64,000 nt of DNA, taken from Streptomyces sp. SCSIO 30461. Its GTDB lineage: Bacteria > Actinomycetota > Actinomycetes > Streptomycetales > Streptomycetaceae. A program made the translations under genes and the position numbers. Under the pieces are notes generated by a model. It did not search any database and had not been told where the DNA came from. It saw only the letters and a program-made list of their open reading frames with translations. The stretch is from positions 4,022,001-4,086,000 of the forward strand of contig NZ_CP146101.1 in assembly GCF_037023745.1 (NCBI RefSeq). The letters are read 5' to 3'. This document shows, piece by piece, positions 26,392 through 35,692 of the stretch (position 1 is the first letter of the stretch; every line of letters starts with the position of its first letter).

Positions 26392-27036
26392 GTGGAGCGG
26401 CACGTCCGGAAGGGGGCCGAGCGGGTGGCAGGCGACGACGTGGCCGACACGCTGGCGTCGATGGGTTCCCGGCTGCGGGCCGCACGCGAACACCGCGGCT
26501 CCACGCTCACCGGCGTCAGCTGCGCGACCGGCATCTCCCCGAGCACGCTGTCGCGGATCGAGACCAGCCGACGCAAGCCCACCCTGGAAGTGGTGTTGCA
26601 GTTGGCGAAGGAGTACGGCCTCTCACTGGACGAGCTGGCCGGCACCGCACCCGCTCCTGCGGCCGAGCCCCGTGCCTCCGCGCTCCAGCGTTTCGGCGAT
26701 GACAAGGCGGTGCTGCCGCTGACCCGGTACGTCGGGGGCCTGCACGCCCACAAACACGTCCTACCTCCCGTCCAGGAGCCGCCCGCGCGGCCCCGGCAGG
26801 TCTCCCACGACGGCTGGGAATGGCTGTGCGTCCTGTACGGGCGGCTGTGGCTCGCACTCGGCGACCAGGACCTCGTCCTGAGTGCCGGAGACGTCGCGGA
26901 GTTCGACACCCGAAATCCCCACGGGGTCGCGAACGCCGGCCCCGGCGGCCCGGTCGAGTACCTGATCATGTTCGGGCCGCAGGGAGAGCGCCTGCGACCG
27001 CGCACCCCGCCCGCCCCGGCCACAGGGCCCCGGTAG
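26392..27036 (+). CDS. XRE-family regulator with C-terminal cupin domain
   Basis: GTG 26392 chosen; GTG 26426 (VAGDDVADTL) is also possible. Residues about 20-80 are an XRE HTH (LRAAREHRGSTLTGVSCATG, SPSTLSRIETSRRKPTLEVV). Residues about 115-200 form a cupin (WEWLCVLYGRLWLALGDQDL, AGDVAEFDTRNPHGV), which probably senses a small ligand. Regulators of this type usually control adjacent catabolic or detoxification genes; here the divergent hydrolase is the likely target. Confidence 0.88.
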   Translation: MERHVRKGAERVAGDDVADTLASMGSRLRAAREHRGSTLTGVSCATGISPSTLSRIETSRRKPTLEVVLQLAKEYGLSLDELAGTAPAPAAEPRASALQRFGDDKAVLPLTRYVGGLHAHKHVLPPVQEPPARPRQVSHDGWEWLCVLYGRLWLALGDQDLVLSAGDVAEFDTRNPHGVANAGPGGPVEYLIMFGPQGERLRPRTPPAPATGPR

Positions 27037-27076
27037 CAAGCAGCGAACGAACGGCCTGACGTCCCGGATACGCCCA

Positions 27077-27200
27077 GGATGTCGGGCCTCTTCCTCGTCG
27101 TCCTCAGCGGCGTCGGGGTCGCGTAAGGGACGCAGGCCCTGGCCGGGGTCGCTGGCGTGGCCTTCGCGAATGCCTACGGGCAGTGGATCACCACGCGCGG
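27077..27200 (+). pseudogene. membrane-transporter remnant
   Basis: One frame reads SGLFLVVLSGVGVA, a stop, then QALAGVAGVAFANAYGQWITT. Hydrophobic and Gly/Ala-rich, like part of a transporter helix pair. Too short to assign a family. Confidence 0.25.
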
Positions 27201-27460
27201 CGCGAGATCGTCACCGACCGCCTGGCGGCGGCGAGCGCCGCTCCCAGGGCCGGGTGCCGGGCGACCAGGGCGTGGGCCCAGCGATCTCCGTACGACTCCA
27301 TGCGCAGCACCTGCTCCATGGCCTGACCGCCGCGCCAGCCCGGCCCGGCGAGCTTGGTGGCGCCCGATACGCCGTAGGACATCGTGGCCTGTAGGGCGAT
27401 GTGGCGCAGGGCCGCGTCCGTGATCCGCCGACTGTTCGGGAAGAGCCGGGGGCCACCAGG
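27200..27460 (-). pseudogene. HTTM-like membrane protein fragment
   Basis: The minus frame reads ITDAALRHIALQATMSYGVS, GATKLAGPGWRGGQAMEQVL and HALVARHPALGAALAA. An A...KL..P.WR.G.A...VL pattern resembles HTTM (vitamin K-dependent carboxylase-like) proteins. Both ends are lost, and the IS630/IS1182 block begins at 27578. Confidence 0.35.
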
Positions 27461-27574
27461 CGGTGGCTTCCTCCGAGTCAAACCTCCGCCCTGCCGCCCG
27501 CAGCCGTCGAGGCGGAGTCCCCGACAGAGACGGCGGAGACTCCAGTCGCTCGTTCGGATTATCAACCCGAGTAG

Positions 27575-28114
27575 CTAGTGTTCTGAGTCAGGAATTCTGT
27601 TCAGATATCTGCCGAGGCGTTCGAGGATCTCGTCTGCGGTCTTCGTCCAGATGTAGGGCTTGGGGTCGGTGTTCCACGCGGCGATCCAGTCGCGGATGTC
27701 CTTCTCCAGTGCGGGGACGGATTTGTGGACGCCTCGCCGTATCTGCTTGTTGGTGAGTTCGGCGAACCATCGCTCGACGAGGTTCAGCCAGGACGCCCCG
27801 GTGGGGGTGAAGTGCAGGTGGAAGCGGGGGTGTGCCAGCAGCCACTTCTTGATGTCCGGCGTCTTGTGGGTGGCGTAGTTGTCGCAGATCAGATGGATGT
27901 CCAGCCCGATGGGCACCTGCTTGTCGAGCTTGATCAGGAACTTCTTGAACTCCTCGGCGCGGTGACGGCGGTGGAGGGATCCGATCACCTTGCCGGTGGC
28001 CACATCGAGTGCGGCGAACAGGGTGGTGGTGCCGGCGCGAACGTAGTCGTGGGTGGCGCGCTCCGGCACTCCGGGCATCATCGGCAGTACCGGCTGGGAC
28101 CGGTCCAGGGCCTG
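27575..28114 (-). pseudogene. IS630 transposase, 3' exon (C-terminal half)
   Basis: Reads QALDRSQPVLPMMPGVPERA from the intron junction, then the catalytic ICDNYATHK (second Asp), FTPTGASWLNLVERWFAELT (Glu) and a normal C-terminus ending DSEH. The stop codon TAG is built from the flanking TA repeat and host C. With the 5' exon at 31753-32301 the frame gives 362 residues, full length for the family. Spliced RNA would encode an intact enzyme. Confidence 0.85.
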
Positions 28115-28154
28115 GGTGAGTCGGCGGCGGGGATTTCACCCGCCGCCGCTCTCA

Positions 28155-28188
28155 GAACCGTGCGTAAACCTCTCGGCTTACACGGCTC
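28155..28188 (-). ncRNA. group II intron domain V
   Basis: On the minus strand GAGCCGTGTAAGCC, loop GAGA, GGTTTACGCACGGTTC. This is the canonical 34-nt domain V with AGC triad and a GNRA tetraloop. Domain VI (GGCGGCGGG..CCCGCCGCC) follows. Confidence 0.85.
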
Positions 28189-28209
28189 CCATCGTCCAGT
28201 CGTGCACGG

Positions 28210-28365
28210 TTACGGCGTGACGAGCTTCCAGTGGGCAAAGAGTCCTGGGAACCGTCGCGCGTGACGGCCCAGCGCCTCTCGCGCCCGCGCTCGCTTGTGC
28301 CGGAACCGCTTGTACTTGCGGACGAGCCACCGCACCAGATAGTCGTTGATGCGGTTGACCTCGAT
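28210..28365 (-). pseudogene. intron reverse transcriptase, C-terminal fragment
   Basis: Reads EVNRINDYLVRWLVRKYKRF then FAHWKLVTP and stop at 28210, the maturase end missing from the ORF at 30067-31188. It is separated from it by the IS1380 copy. Confidence 0.8.
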
Positions 28366-30067
28366 CTGTCAGCGGTGATCGCTGCCGGGTAGCGTCTTCG
28401 GCTCGCCCTGTTTGTCCCGCGTATTGGCGGGTGGGGCCGTCGCGTGTCGCTGCGGCTGCGCCGGGTTCCACGGTCCCGGTGGTGGTGCCGGTCTCTCCTT
28501 CCTGGTCTTCGTCGGGGCGGGGTCCGCGCGTCAGGTGACGGCGGAAAGCTCGGTCAGACGCCGCCAGGCCGTGGCGAATGCCCTGGCCCAGGGCCAGTCG
28601 GCAGGGAGGCGGAGGTGCCGGCGGCGGGCGTGGTGGGCGAGGCGGGCGGGCAGGTGGTAGATCCGAAAGCGCATGGTGTCGGGTTCGGCGTCGGCGAGGC
28701 CGTCCTGGTCGTGGAGGGCCAGGAGACGGAGCCAGGCGTCGAGGTCGGCCGCGAGGTTCGCGGTCAGCATCCAACTCGTGTTGTTCTGCCAGGATTTCGA
28801 GGGCAGGTTGTGCAAGCCCATGGCCTTGTTCGTGCGCACGCGGTCTTCGACCACGGCATGGTGGCGGTGCACGGCGTCCAGCCACTGGATCTGGTGGGAG
28901 CCGACGACCCGGGTCATCTTGTTGATGTTCGTGGCGATGACCGAGTACTTCCAGCCGGTCTTCTTCTCGAAGTCGGTCAGGTTCGCCAGGTGGCGGCTGG
29001 AGGGTCTGACCCGGCGGACGATCAGCCGCAGGCCCCGGCTCCAGCCCTCGCGTCCGTTCAGTCCGCTCAACTCGGCGACGAAGTAGCCCTCCTGGACGCT
29101 GCCGTCCTGGTTGAGGGATGCCTCCCACGCTGCCTCGGGCAGTTTCGCGATGGCCTGCTCGTCGGCCTCGGTGATGGTCCAGCCGGTGGTGAAGCGGACC
29201 GTGCGCCGACGCGTGTTCAAGCCGAGGAGATGTTCGTGCAGGCCGTGGGTCGCGCCGGCCCCGTCGACCCGCACGAGGATCTTCGCGCGCGAGGAGCCCG
29301 GGATCTGGGCGAGCGCATCGGCGAGCACCGCCTTGTGGTCGGCGACCGTGTTCGAGCCCGCGTTGCCGCTCCGCAGCAGCATCGCCAGACACTCGCCGGT
29401 GTTCGCGCACCACGCGGCCAGAGGATGAAACCCGAAGCTCTTCTTCCAGGTCGCCGCCGCGCCCTCTTTCTTCGAGGCGGCCGTGATGATCGTTGCGTCC
29501 ATATCGACGATCACCCAGTGGTGCAGGCGTTTCCCGGCGATGGTCAGCCAGGGAAATCCGCCGGGCCGCAGCGCCAGCCACGACCACACCGTACGGCGGA
29601 TCCGCGCCCGGGCCCGGTTGATCGCCGCGATCCGGTCGGCGTCACACAGGTTCAGGGTGCGGTGCACCGTGGAGTCCGAGACGCCCGGGCCCATCACCCG
29701 CTCATGGTGCCAGGCGAGCTGTCCGGCCTCGGCCACACTGCGGGCGCCGAGCGCGATCGATATCGCCAGGTGGACGAGGACCACTGCCCGGTCCCGCCAG
29801 CCCGGACCGCCGGTCGGGAACACCCCGGACAGGGCCCCGGTCAGCCCCGACCGGTCCGCAAGGCGCCGCAGCAACACCACCCCGGCATGCCCGACCAAAC
29901 CTTTCCCGTCAGCCCTCACGACCAGGCCCCGGTCCCACCCTGTACGCTCGCTCACCAGAAAGGTGTCCTGACTCCTGCACCCGATGCTTCCTCGACAGTC
30001 GCATCCTCGCAGTTCAGGGCACCTTTTCTGCTACCGGGCCGTCAGATCATCGAATTCCGCTGACTGT
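28366..30067 (-). mobile_element. IS1380-family element inside the intron's RT gene
   Basis: Both ends contain GTCAGCGG in inverted orientation; exact boundaries are approximate by a few bases. One large transposase gene. It separates the palm of the reverse transcriptase from its last 50 codons. Confidence 0.8.
28531..29955 (-). CDS. IS1380-family transposase
   Basis: 474 residues. Recognised by DRGLVVRADGKGLVGHAGVV, LLRRLADRSGLTGALS, WVIVDMDATIITAASKKEGA (catalytic Asp pair region), LVRVDGAGATHGL and FVAELSGL with the DDE arrangement. The C-terminal LPARLAHHARRRHLRLPADWPW is the standard end. Full length. Confidence 0.92.
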   Translation of the reverse strand: MSERTGWDRGLVVRADGKGLVGHAGVVLLRRLADRSGLTGALSGVFPTGGPGWRDRAVVLVHLAISIALGARSVAEAGQLAWHHERVMGPGVSDSTVHRTLNLCDADRIAAINRARARIRRTVWSWLALRPGGFPWLTIAGKRLHHWVIVDMDATIITAASKKEGAAATWKKSFGFHPLAAWCANTGECLAMLLRSGNAGSNTVADHKAVLADALAQIPGSSRAKILVRVDGAGATHGLHEHLLGLNTRRRTVRFTTGWTITEADEQAIAKLPEAAWEASLNQDGSVQEGYFVAELSGLNGREGWSRGLRLIVRRVRPSSRHLANLTDFEKKTGWKYSVIATNINKMTRVVGSHQIQWLDAVHRHHAVVEDRVRTNKAMGLHNLPSKSWQNNTSWMLTANLAADLDAWLRLLALHDQDGLADAEPDTMRFRIYHLPARLAHHARRRHLRLPADWPWARAFATAWRRLTELSAVT

Positions 30068-31188
30068 TCAGGGTTGAGGCTGGAACGCAACGCGGTCGGA
30101 TGGAACCGGCCGAAGTAGTTGATCCAGCCCCGCACGACCGGGTTGATCTCCCGGGCGAGCTGCTCCAGGGTCGTGTCACTGCGCAAGTGCAGCCGCCAAC
30201 GGCGGATCTGCACCCGGATCAGCTTGGCGGCCTCGTCACTGACCCCCGGATTGAAGCCGAAGAAGTATTCCCCGCGCTTCGTCCGGAGCCTGCGCACGCG
30301 AAACCCGTACCCCAGGAACGTGAACGAGGTGTGCTCAGCTGAGCCACGCCTGTTCCTGTCCTTGCAGTACACAATGCGGGTCTTCTGGGGATGCAGCTCC
30401 AGACCCCCGCATTCGGCCAGCCGCTCGGCGATGGCCTGACGCACCCGATGCGCCTGGACCTCGTTGCGGCAGTGGACCACCACGTCATCGCAGTACCGCT
30501 CGAACTGGATGCCCGGGTGCTCCCGGGCCATCCAGGCATCGAACGCGTAGTGCATGAACAGGTTGGACAACACGGGTGAGACCGCTGAGCCCTGCGGGCT
30601 GCCGCGGTCCCGGGCGAGCAGGCTGCCGTCCGGCCGCTGGAGCGGGGCCTTCAGCCACCGCTCCACATACAGCAGGACCCACCGCTGGTCGGTGTGGTGG
30701 GCGACCGCCTTGAGGACGAGATCATGATCGAGGTTGTCGAAGAAGCCCCGGATGTCCATATCGATCACCCAGTCCGTTCTCCAGCACCGTTCCCGGCACG
30801 CCTCGACCGCGTCCAGTGCGCTACGCCGGGGTCGATAGCCATAGGAATCCGGGTGGAACACAGGCTCCACCAGCGGCTCCAGCACCATCGCCACCACCGT
30901 CTGCGCGATTCTGTCCGCGACCGTCGGCACGCCGAGGACCCTGACCCCGCGTCCTCCCGGCTTGTCGATCTCCACCATCCGTACCGGCGGCGGGAAGTAG
31001 CAGCCCGATGACATGCGATTCCACAGCTTGTAGAGGTTGCCCCGCAGGTCAGCCTCGAACTGCTCGATCGACTCGCCGTCGACGCCCGCCGCGCCCTTGT
31101 TGGCCTTGACCCTCAAGTACGCCTCGAGCACCAGGTGTTTCGAGATCTCGAACGACTTCGATCCGCTCGTCTGGTTCATCCCGGGCAC
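30067..31188 (-). pseudogene. group II intron reverse transcriptase, N-terminal and palm part
   Basis: ATG 31188. RT blocks are present: KANKGAAGVDG (RT0/1), YFPPPVRMVEIDKPG, LGVPTVADRIAQTVV, VIDMDIRGFFDNLDHDL (first Asp), GSPQGSAVSPVLSNLF, and the active site ERYCDDVVVHC, a YCDD variant of YADD. The maturase region starts VVRGWINYFGRF and is then cut by IS1380. No HNH domain in what remains, unlike the two introns at 39-41 and 56-58 kb. Confidence 0.88.
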
Positions 31189-31752
31189 TCCGGTTGGCCA
31201 CCAAGCAGATCCGGACGATCCGTCCCCTTCGCTCCGCCCGCATTACCGGGCCTCATCGCTACTACGAGACGGTCCGCCCCCGTGCCCCGCATCGGTACTC
31301 GACTCCTCGCGGTTTTGTCCGCTTGGGGTTCTCCCTCTCGCCTCCGGCCCAACGGGCCGGCGGCAGTATCGGGGCGACAGGTTCCCACGTTCCATGCAAG
31401 AGCCCGGGCCAGACTCGCGCCGCCTCCATGCCGGACGCCATCCGGGCAGTCAGCAGGCTCCCCCCGGACTTGTCCCAGAGCCCAGATCATGCCCCGGTTT
31501 CGACGCCACTGAGAAAATTTACGACACGTCATCAGCGGTTCGCTCACGCTCGCCTTTCTGACCCATACCTGACGCGATCGCTGTCGCGCCTTTTGCCGCA
31601 GCGCTCACCACCCCGGCACTTAACCGGCGCAGCCTGCGGTGGTTTGGGATCTCCCCCTGCAGGGCGACCCCGGAGGACCTACCTCCATCTCTCACACAGC
31701 ACCGCTTCCAGAAGCAGCTACCTCAACGCCTCCTTCAGCGTTCGTGGCACAC

Positions 31753-32301
31753 GATCTGCGACTTCTCGTCCACCGCCAGGACCAGGGCGTTCTCTGGCGG
31801 GGACAGGTAGATGCCGACCACGTCACGGACCTTGGTCACGAACTGCGGGTCGGTGGACAGCTTCCAGGTCTGCACGATGTGCGGCTTGAGGCCGAACGCC
31901 CGCCAGATCCGGGAGACCGCCGACTGCGACATGCCTGCAGCCTGGGCCATCGACCGCGTCGACCAGTGCGAATCCCCCGATGGAGGCGCCTGGTCGAGGG
32001 TGCGGGCGACCAGGGATTCGACCTGCTCGTCGGTGATCCTGCGCGGGGCTCCGGAACACGGAGCATCGACCAGCCCCTCAAGACGGTCGGCGGCGAACCG
32101 GGACCGCCACTTGCGCACTGTCTCCCGCGAGATGCCGAGCTCCTGCGCGACCTGCGCGTTCGGGCGGCCCTCGGCGCACGCCAGCACGATCTTCGCGCGC
32201 AGCACCAGAGCCTGCCCCGCGGTCCGCTTACGCAACCAGCCTCGCAGTACGCGGCGTTCGCGCTCGGACAACTCCAACGACAACGGCTTCGGGCCCGGCA
32301 T
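31753..32301 (-). pseudogene. IS630 transposase, 5' exon (N-terminal half)
   Basis: ATG 32301. HTH of the IS630 type (RRVLRGWLRKRTAGQALVLR, VAQELGISRETVRKWRSRF), a Sir3-like linker and the first catalytic Asp in LVLAVDEKSQI. The intron begins on the codon boundary after ATC; 183 codons precede it. Confidence 0.88.
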
Positions 32302-32440
32302 CCCCCAACCCTACAACCACCAATGAACTACCGACTCAGGACACTAGGTGACTGGTGTTAATCGTGTGAGCTCGCGCTGGGTCTTCGTCCTGTGTCAGGC
32401 TGCGGGGTGTTGGTCGCTGGGTGTGGGGAGAGGTTGAGCG

Positions 32441-33769
32441 ATGGCAGTGGGCCGGACTCCGATGCAGCCGGGGTTGCTCTCCTCCACAGTGGGTTTCTGC
32501 GAGGGTCGGCTGGCGCCGAACTCGATCTACGCGGTGCTGCACCGCGAGTGCCGGGCGTTGTTCCCCGATGAGATGTTCGCCGATCTGTTCGCCGAGGACG
32601 GCCGCAGGTCGGTGCCGCCGATGATCGTGGCGGTCGTGATGGTCCTGCAGCGTCTGGAGGGTTTGTCCGATCGCGAGGCGGTCGAGCGGTTCGCGTTCGA
32701 TGTGCGCTGGAAGTACGCCGCCGGCGGGCTGGACTTCGACCATCCGGGGTTCGTGCACACCGTGCTGGTCGACATGCGGGCGAGGCTTGCCGCTTCCGCC
32801 CGGCCGAACCGGATCTTCGAGCGGACGGTAGAGGTTGCTGCACAGGCCGGACTGGTCGGCCGCAGGAGGGTGCTGGACTCGGCACCGATCTATGACGCGG
32901 TGGCCACGCAGGACACCATCACGCTGATCCGTTCGGCCATCCGCGGCCTGCTGCGGGCGGCCGATCACGTGCTGCGGGCCGAGCTGCGGGCGGTGATCTC
33001 CAGCGGGGACGCCTACACCAGCACGGACAAGCCGGTCATCGACTGGACGGACGCGGCCGAGCGGGAAGCCCTCATCGATTCGCGGGCCCGTGACGGGTTC
33101 GCGCTGCTGACCGTGCTGGACGGCCGGGCCGTGCCCGGGGATGTGGGCCAGGCCGCGCGGTTGCTGGCCACCGTGCTGGGCCAGGACCTGGAGCAGGACG
33201 GGGGCGTCTTCAAGATCGCCCGCAAGGTGGCCGCGGACCGGGTCATCTCCACGGTTGATCCCGAGGCCCGGCACGGCCACAAGACCGTCCGCCGGTCCTT
33301 CGACGGTTACAAGGGTCATGTGGCCGAGGAACCCGACAGCGAGGTCATCACCGCGACCGAGGTCACGGCGGGCAACGCCGGCGATGCCGAGCCCGCCGCC
33401 GACCTGCTCGCCGACGTTCTCCAACCACCTGCCGCCGAGCAGGCAGACCAGGCGCGGGCCGAAGTCTACGGCGACGCCGCTTACGGGACCGGGCCGCTGC
33501 TGGCCGAGCTGGACGACGCGGGCGCCCGGGTGATGGTCAAGGTGCAGGCGGCCAACGCGCCCGGTGGGCGGTTCTCCAAGGACGCCTTCACCATCGATCT
33601 GGAGGCAGGGCAGGTCACCTGCCCGAACCAGGTGACCGCCGCGATCCGCCCGAAGTCTGATGGCGGTGGGACGGCCTGCTTCAAGACCGCCTGCGCCGCC
33701 TGCCCCCTTGCGGCGCAGTGCACTACCGCCAGGAACGGACGCGTCATCACCATCGGCCCTCACGAAGAA
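32441..33769 (+). pseudogene. IS1182 transposase, N-terminal part
   Basis: Reads MAVGRTPMQPGLL, the DUF772-like helical domain (VVMVLQRLEGLSDREAVERF, DVRWKYAAGGLD), VLDSAPIYDAVAT (first Asp), a long helical insert, GHKTVRRSFDGYKGHVAEE and AEVYGDAAYGTG (second Asp), then the Cys cluster. IS3 cuts the frame after ITIGPHEE. The continuation is 35110-35367. Confidence 0.9.
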
Positions 33770-33839
33770 GGGACCTGTCCCCGAGTGGTGGACACCTCTG
33801 AGCCCGGCCCCGCCAGGGGCCGGGTAGGAGGCATCTTTT

Positions 33840-34184
33840 ATGGTGATGAAGGTCTACTCGCCCGAGTTCAAGGCGGACGCTGTCGCGCTGTACCTGTCGG
33901 ACCCGAGCCACACCTTCGAGGGCATCGGCAAAGATCTGGGGATCAGCCGCGAGACGCTGCGTAACTGGGTGCGGGCCGAACGGGCCCGCCGCGGCGGGGG
34001 CAGCACGACGAGCACGGAGAAGAGCACGGTGGATTCCCCGCCGACGGCCGAGGAGCTTCAGGCCGAGAACGAGGCCCTGCGCCGGGAGCTGGCGGCAGCC
34101 CGCAAGGAGATGCAGAAACTCGCCACCGAACGGGACATTCTCCGCAAGGCGACGAAGTTTTTCGCACAAGAGATGACCTGGTGA
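33840..34184 (+). CDS. IS3-family transposase OrfA, copy B
   Basis: 114 residues, identical to the product of 8810-9154: HTH followed by a leucine-zipper coiled coil, overlapping orfB by 4 nt. Confidence 0.92.
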   Translation: MVMKVYSPEFKADAVALYLSDPSHTFEGIGKDLGISRETLRNWVRAERARRGGGSTTSTEKSTVDSPPTAEELQAENEALRRELAAARKEMQKLATERDILRKATKFFAQEMTW

Positions 34185-35071
34185 CCAGCCGCTTCCAGTT
34201 CATCGAGGACCACCACCGCGCCTGGAGCGTGAAGCGGTTGTGTCACGTGCTGGAGGTCGCCCGCTCCAGCTTCTACAAGTGGCGGGCGGGCCGCCAGGCC
34301 CGTGCCGCGCGTGAGCGGGCCGATACCGCGCTCGCGATGCGGATCAGGGCCGTGCACACCGAATGGGACGGCACCTACGGCCGCCCCCGCATCACCGCCG
34401 AGCTCCGAGACGAAGGCGAGCCGGTGAACCACAAGCGCGTCGGACGGGTCATGCGGAAGTTCGGCATCGCCGGGCTGCGGCTGCGCAAGCGGCAGGTCAC
34501 CACGGTGCCCGAGCCGTCCGCCACCCGAGTGCCGGACCTGCTGGGGCGTGACTTCACCGCGAGTGCGCCGAACACCAAGTACGTCGGGGACATCACCTAC
34601 CTGCCGGTGGGCGACGGCGAGTTCCTGTATCTGGCGACGGTGATCGACTGCTTCTCACGCCGCCTGGTGGGCTGGTCGCTCGCCGACCACATGCGCACCT
34701 CGCTCGTCACCGACGCACTCCGGGCCGCCGAAGCGACCCGCGGCAGCCTGGCCGGCGCCGTCTTCCACAGCGATCACGGAGCCCAGTACACGTCCCGCGA
34801 ATTCGCCCATTTCTGCACAGAGTTGGGAGTGCGGCAGTCCATGGGCGCGATCGGTACGAGCGCGGACAACGCACTCGCCGAGTCGTTCAACGCCGCCCTC
34901 AAACGCGAGACGCTCCGTGGCGCCCGCCGCTTCGACGGAGCCCACGACTGCCGCCTGACGGTCTTCCGCTGGACCACCCGCTACAACACCCGGCGACGGC
35001 ACTCGGCGAACGAACAAAAGGCACCGAACGTCTACGAACAGCAGTCAGCTACCCTGACACTCGCTGCATAA
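34181..35071 (+). CDS. IS3-family transposase OrfB, copy B
   Basis: 296 residues, identical to the product of 9151-10041, with the complete DDE triad. Confidence 0.93.
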   Translation: MTSRFQFIEDHHRAWSVKRLCHVLEVARSSFYKWRAGRQARAARERADTALAMRIRAVHTEWDGTYGRPRITAELRDEGEPVNHKRVGRVMRKFGIAGLRLRKRQVTTVPEPSATRVPDLLGRDFTASAPNTKYVGDITYLPVGDGEFLYLATVIDCFSRRLVGWSLADHMRTSLVTDALRAAEATRGSLAGAVFHSDHGAQYTSREFAHFCTELGVRQSMGAIGTSADNALAESFNAALKRETLRGARRFDGAHDCRLTVFRWTTRYNTRRRHSANEQKAPNVYEQQSATLTLAA

Positions 35072-35109
35072 CAACACGAACAGGTGTCCACTCCGCGGGG
35101 TCAAGGCCC

Positions 35110-35367
35110 GAACACCTGGCCCGGGGCCGGGCTCGCAGTGCGGACCCCGTCTGGCTGGCCGCCTACCGGGCCACCCGCCCCAAGGTCGAACGCAAGATCG
35201 CCCACCTGATGCGGCGGCGACACGGCGGACGCCGCGCCCGGGTGCGGGGCCGGGCCAAGATCGCCGCCGACTTCTCCTTGCTGGCCGCCGCCGTCAACGT
35301 CGCGCGGCTCGGCGTGCTCGGAATCATGTCCACAGGCAGTGACAAGTGGGCGGTCGCCGCCGGCTGA
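35110..35367 (+). pseudogene. IS1182 transposase, C-terminal part
   Basis: Continues the frame after IS3: HLARGRARSADPVWLAAYRA, then KVERKIAHLMRRRHGGRRAR and the catalytic-Glu-side region, ending KWAVAAG. Same as the end of the fragment at 12567-13061. Confidence 0.87.
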
Positions 35368-35692
35368 CCGTCCCGAGGGCGCCCTGGACCATGCAAACGA
35401 CCCGCACGCGGCCGTGCCAAGCCCTCAACAGCCCCCACGACGGCCACGAACCACCCACACGCCGCCCGACCACCAGCCAGCAACCACGACCCTGACACCC
35501 CCAACGGCGACACCGCACGCCCAGGACGACCCGCTTAACACCAGTCACCTAGGGCCTCCCGGCGCTGCTCGGTCAGATTCGCATCCCCGAGCTACCGAGA
35601 GGCCCTGTCTTCATGCGCGCACAACGGGAAGATCACCCCGGCGGGAAACCTGTTCGATGATCGGTTGAGATCCGGCTTCTCACCCACCACCG

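Larger units (their letters stand above)
28115..31752 (-). mobile_element. group II intron inside the IS630 transposase, interrupted by IS1380
   Basis: 5' end GTGTGCCACG at 31752 directly after ...EKSQI. The 3' end follows domain VI at 28115, directly before QALDR. The RNA 5' domains fill 31189-31752. The encoded reverse transcriptase is split by IS1380 at 28366-30067. Host intron length without IS1380 is about 1.9 kb. Confidence 0.85.
27578..32344 (-). mobile_element. IS630-family element carrying a group II intron (which carries IS1380)
   Basis: Ends GTGTTCTGAGTCAGG and GTGTCCTGAGTCGG (reverse strand) form the inverted repeats, flanked by TA on both sides (27576-27577 and 32345-32346) as expected for IS630. 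Without the intron it would be about 1.1 kb. It inserted into the CTAG that is the left target repeat of the neighbouring IS1182. Confidence 0.9.
33770..35109 (+). mobile_element. IS3-family insertion sequence, copy B (1340 bp)
   Basis: Same ends and length as copy A at 8740-10079. Flanked by the 3-bp direct repeat GAA (33767-33769, 35110-35112). Comparing with the uninterrupted IS1182 piece at 12556-13242 confirms the empty site. Confidence 0.94.
32348..35548 (+). mobile_element. IS1182-family element carrying IS3 copy B
   Basis: Inverted ends GTGACTGGTGTTAA. Direct repeats CTAG at both sides (left one split by IS630: C at 27575 plus TAG at 32345-32347; right one 35549-35552). The transposase gene is interrupted by IS3 at 33770-35109. 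Confidence 0.9.

Noticed and set aside
28178..29587. Long open frame of 469 codons antisense or out of frame to IS1380
   Set aside because: Composition is Arg/Pro/Gly-rich with no motifs. It is an alternative reading of the IS1380 transposase, a common artefact of very high GC.
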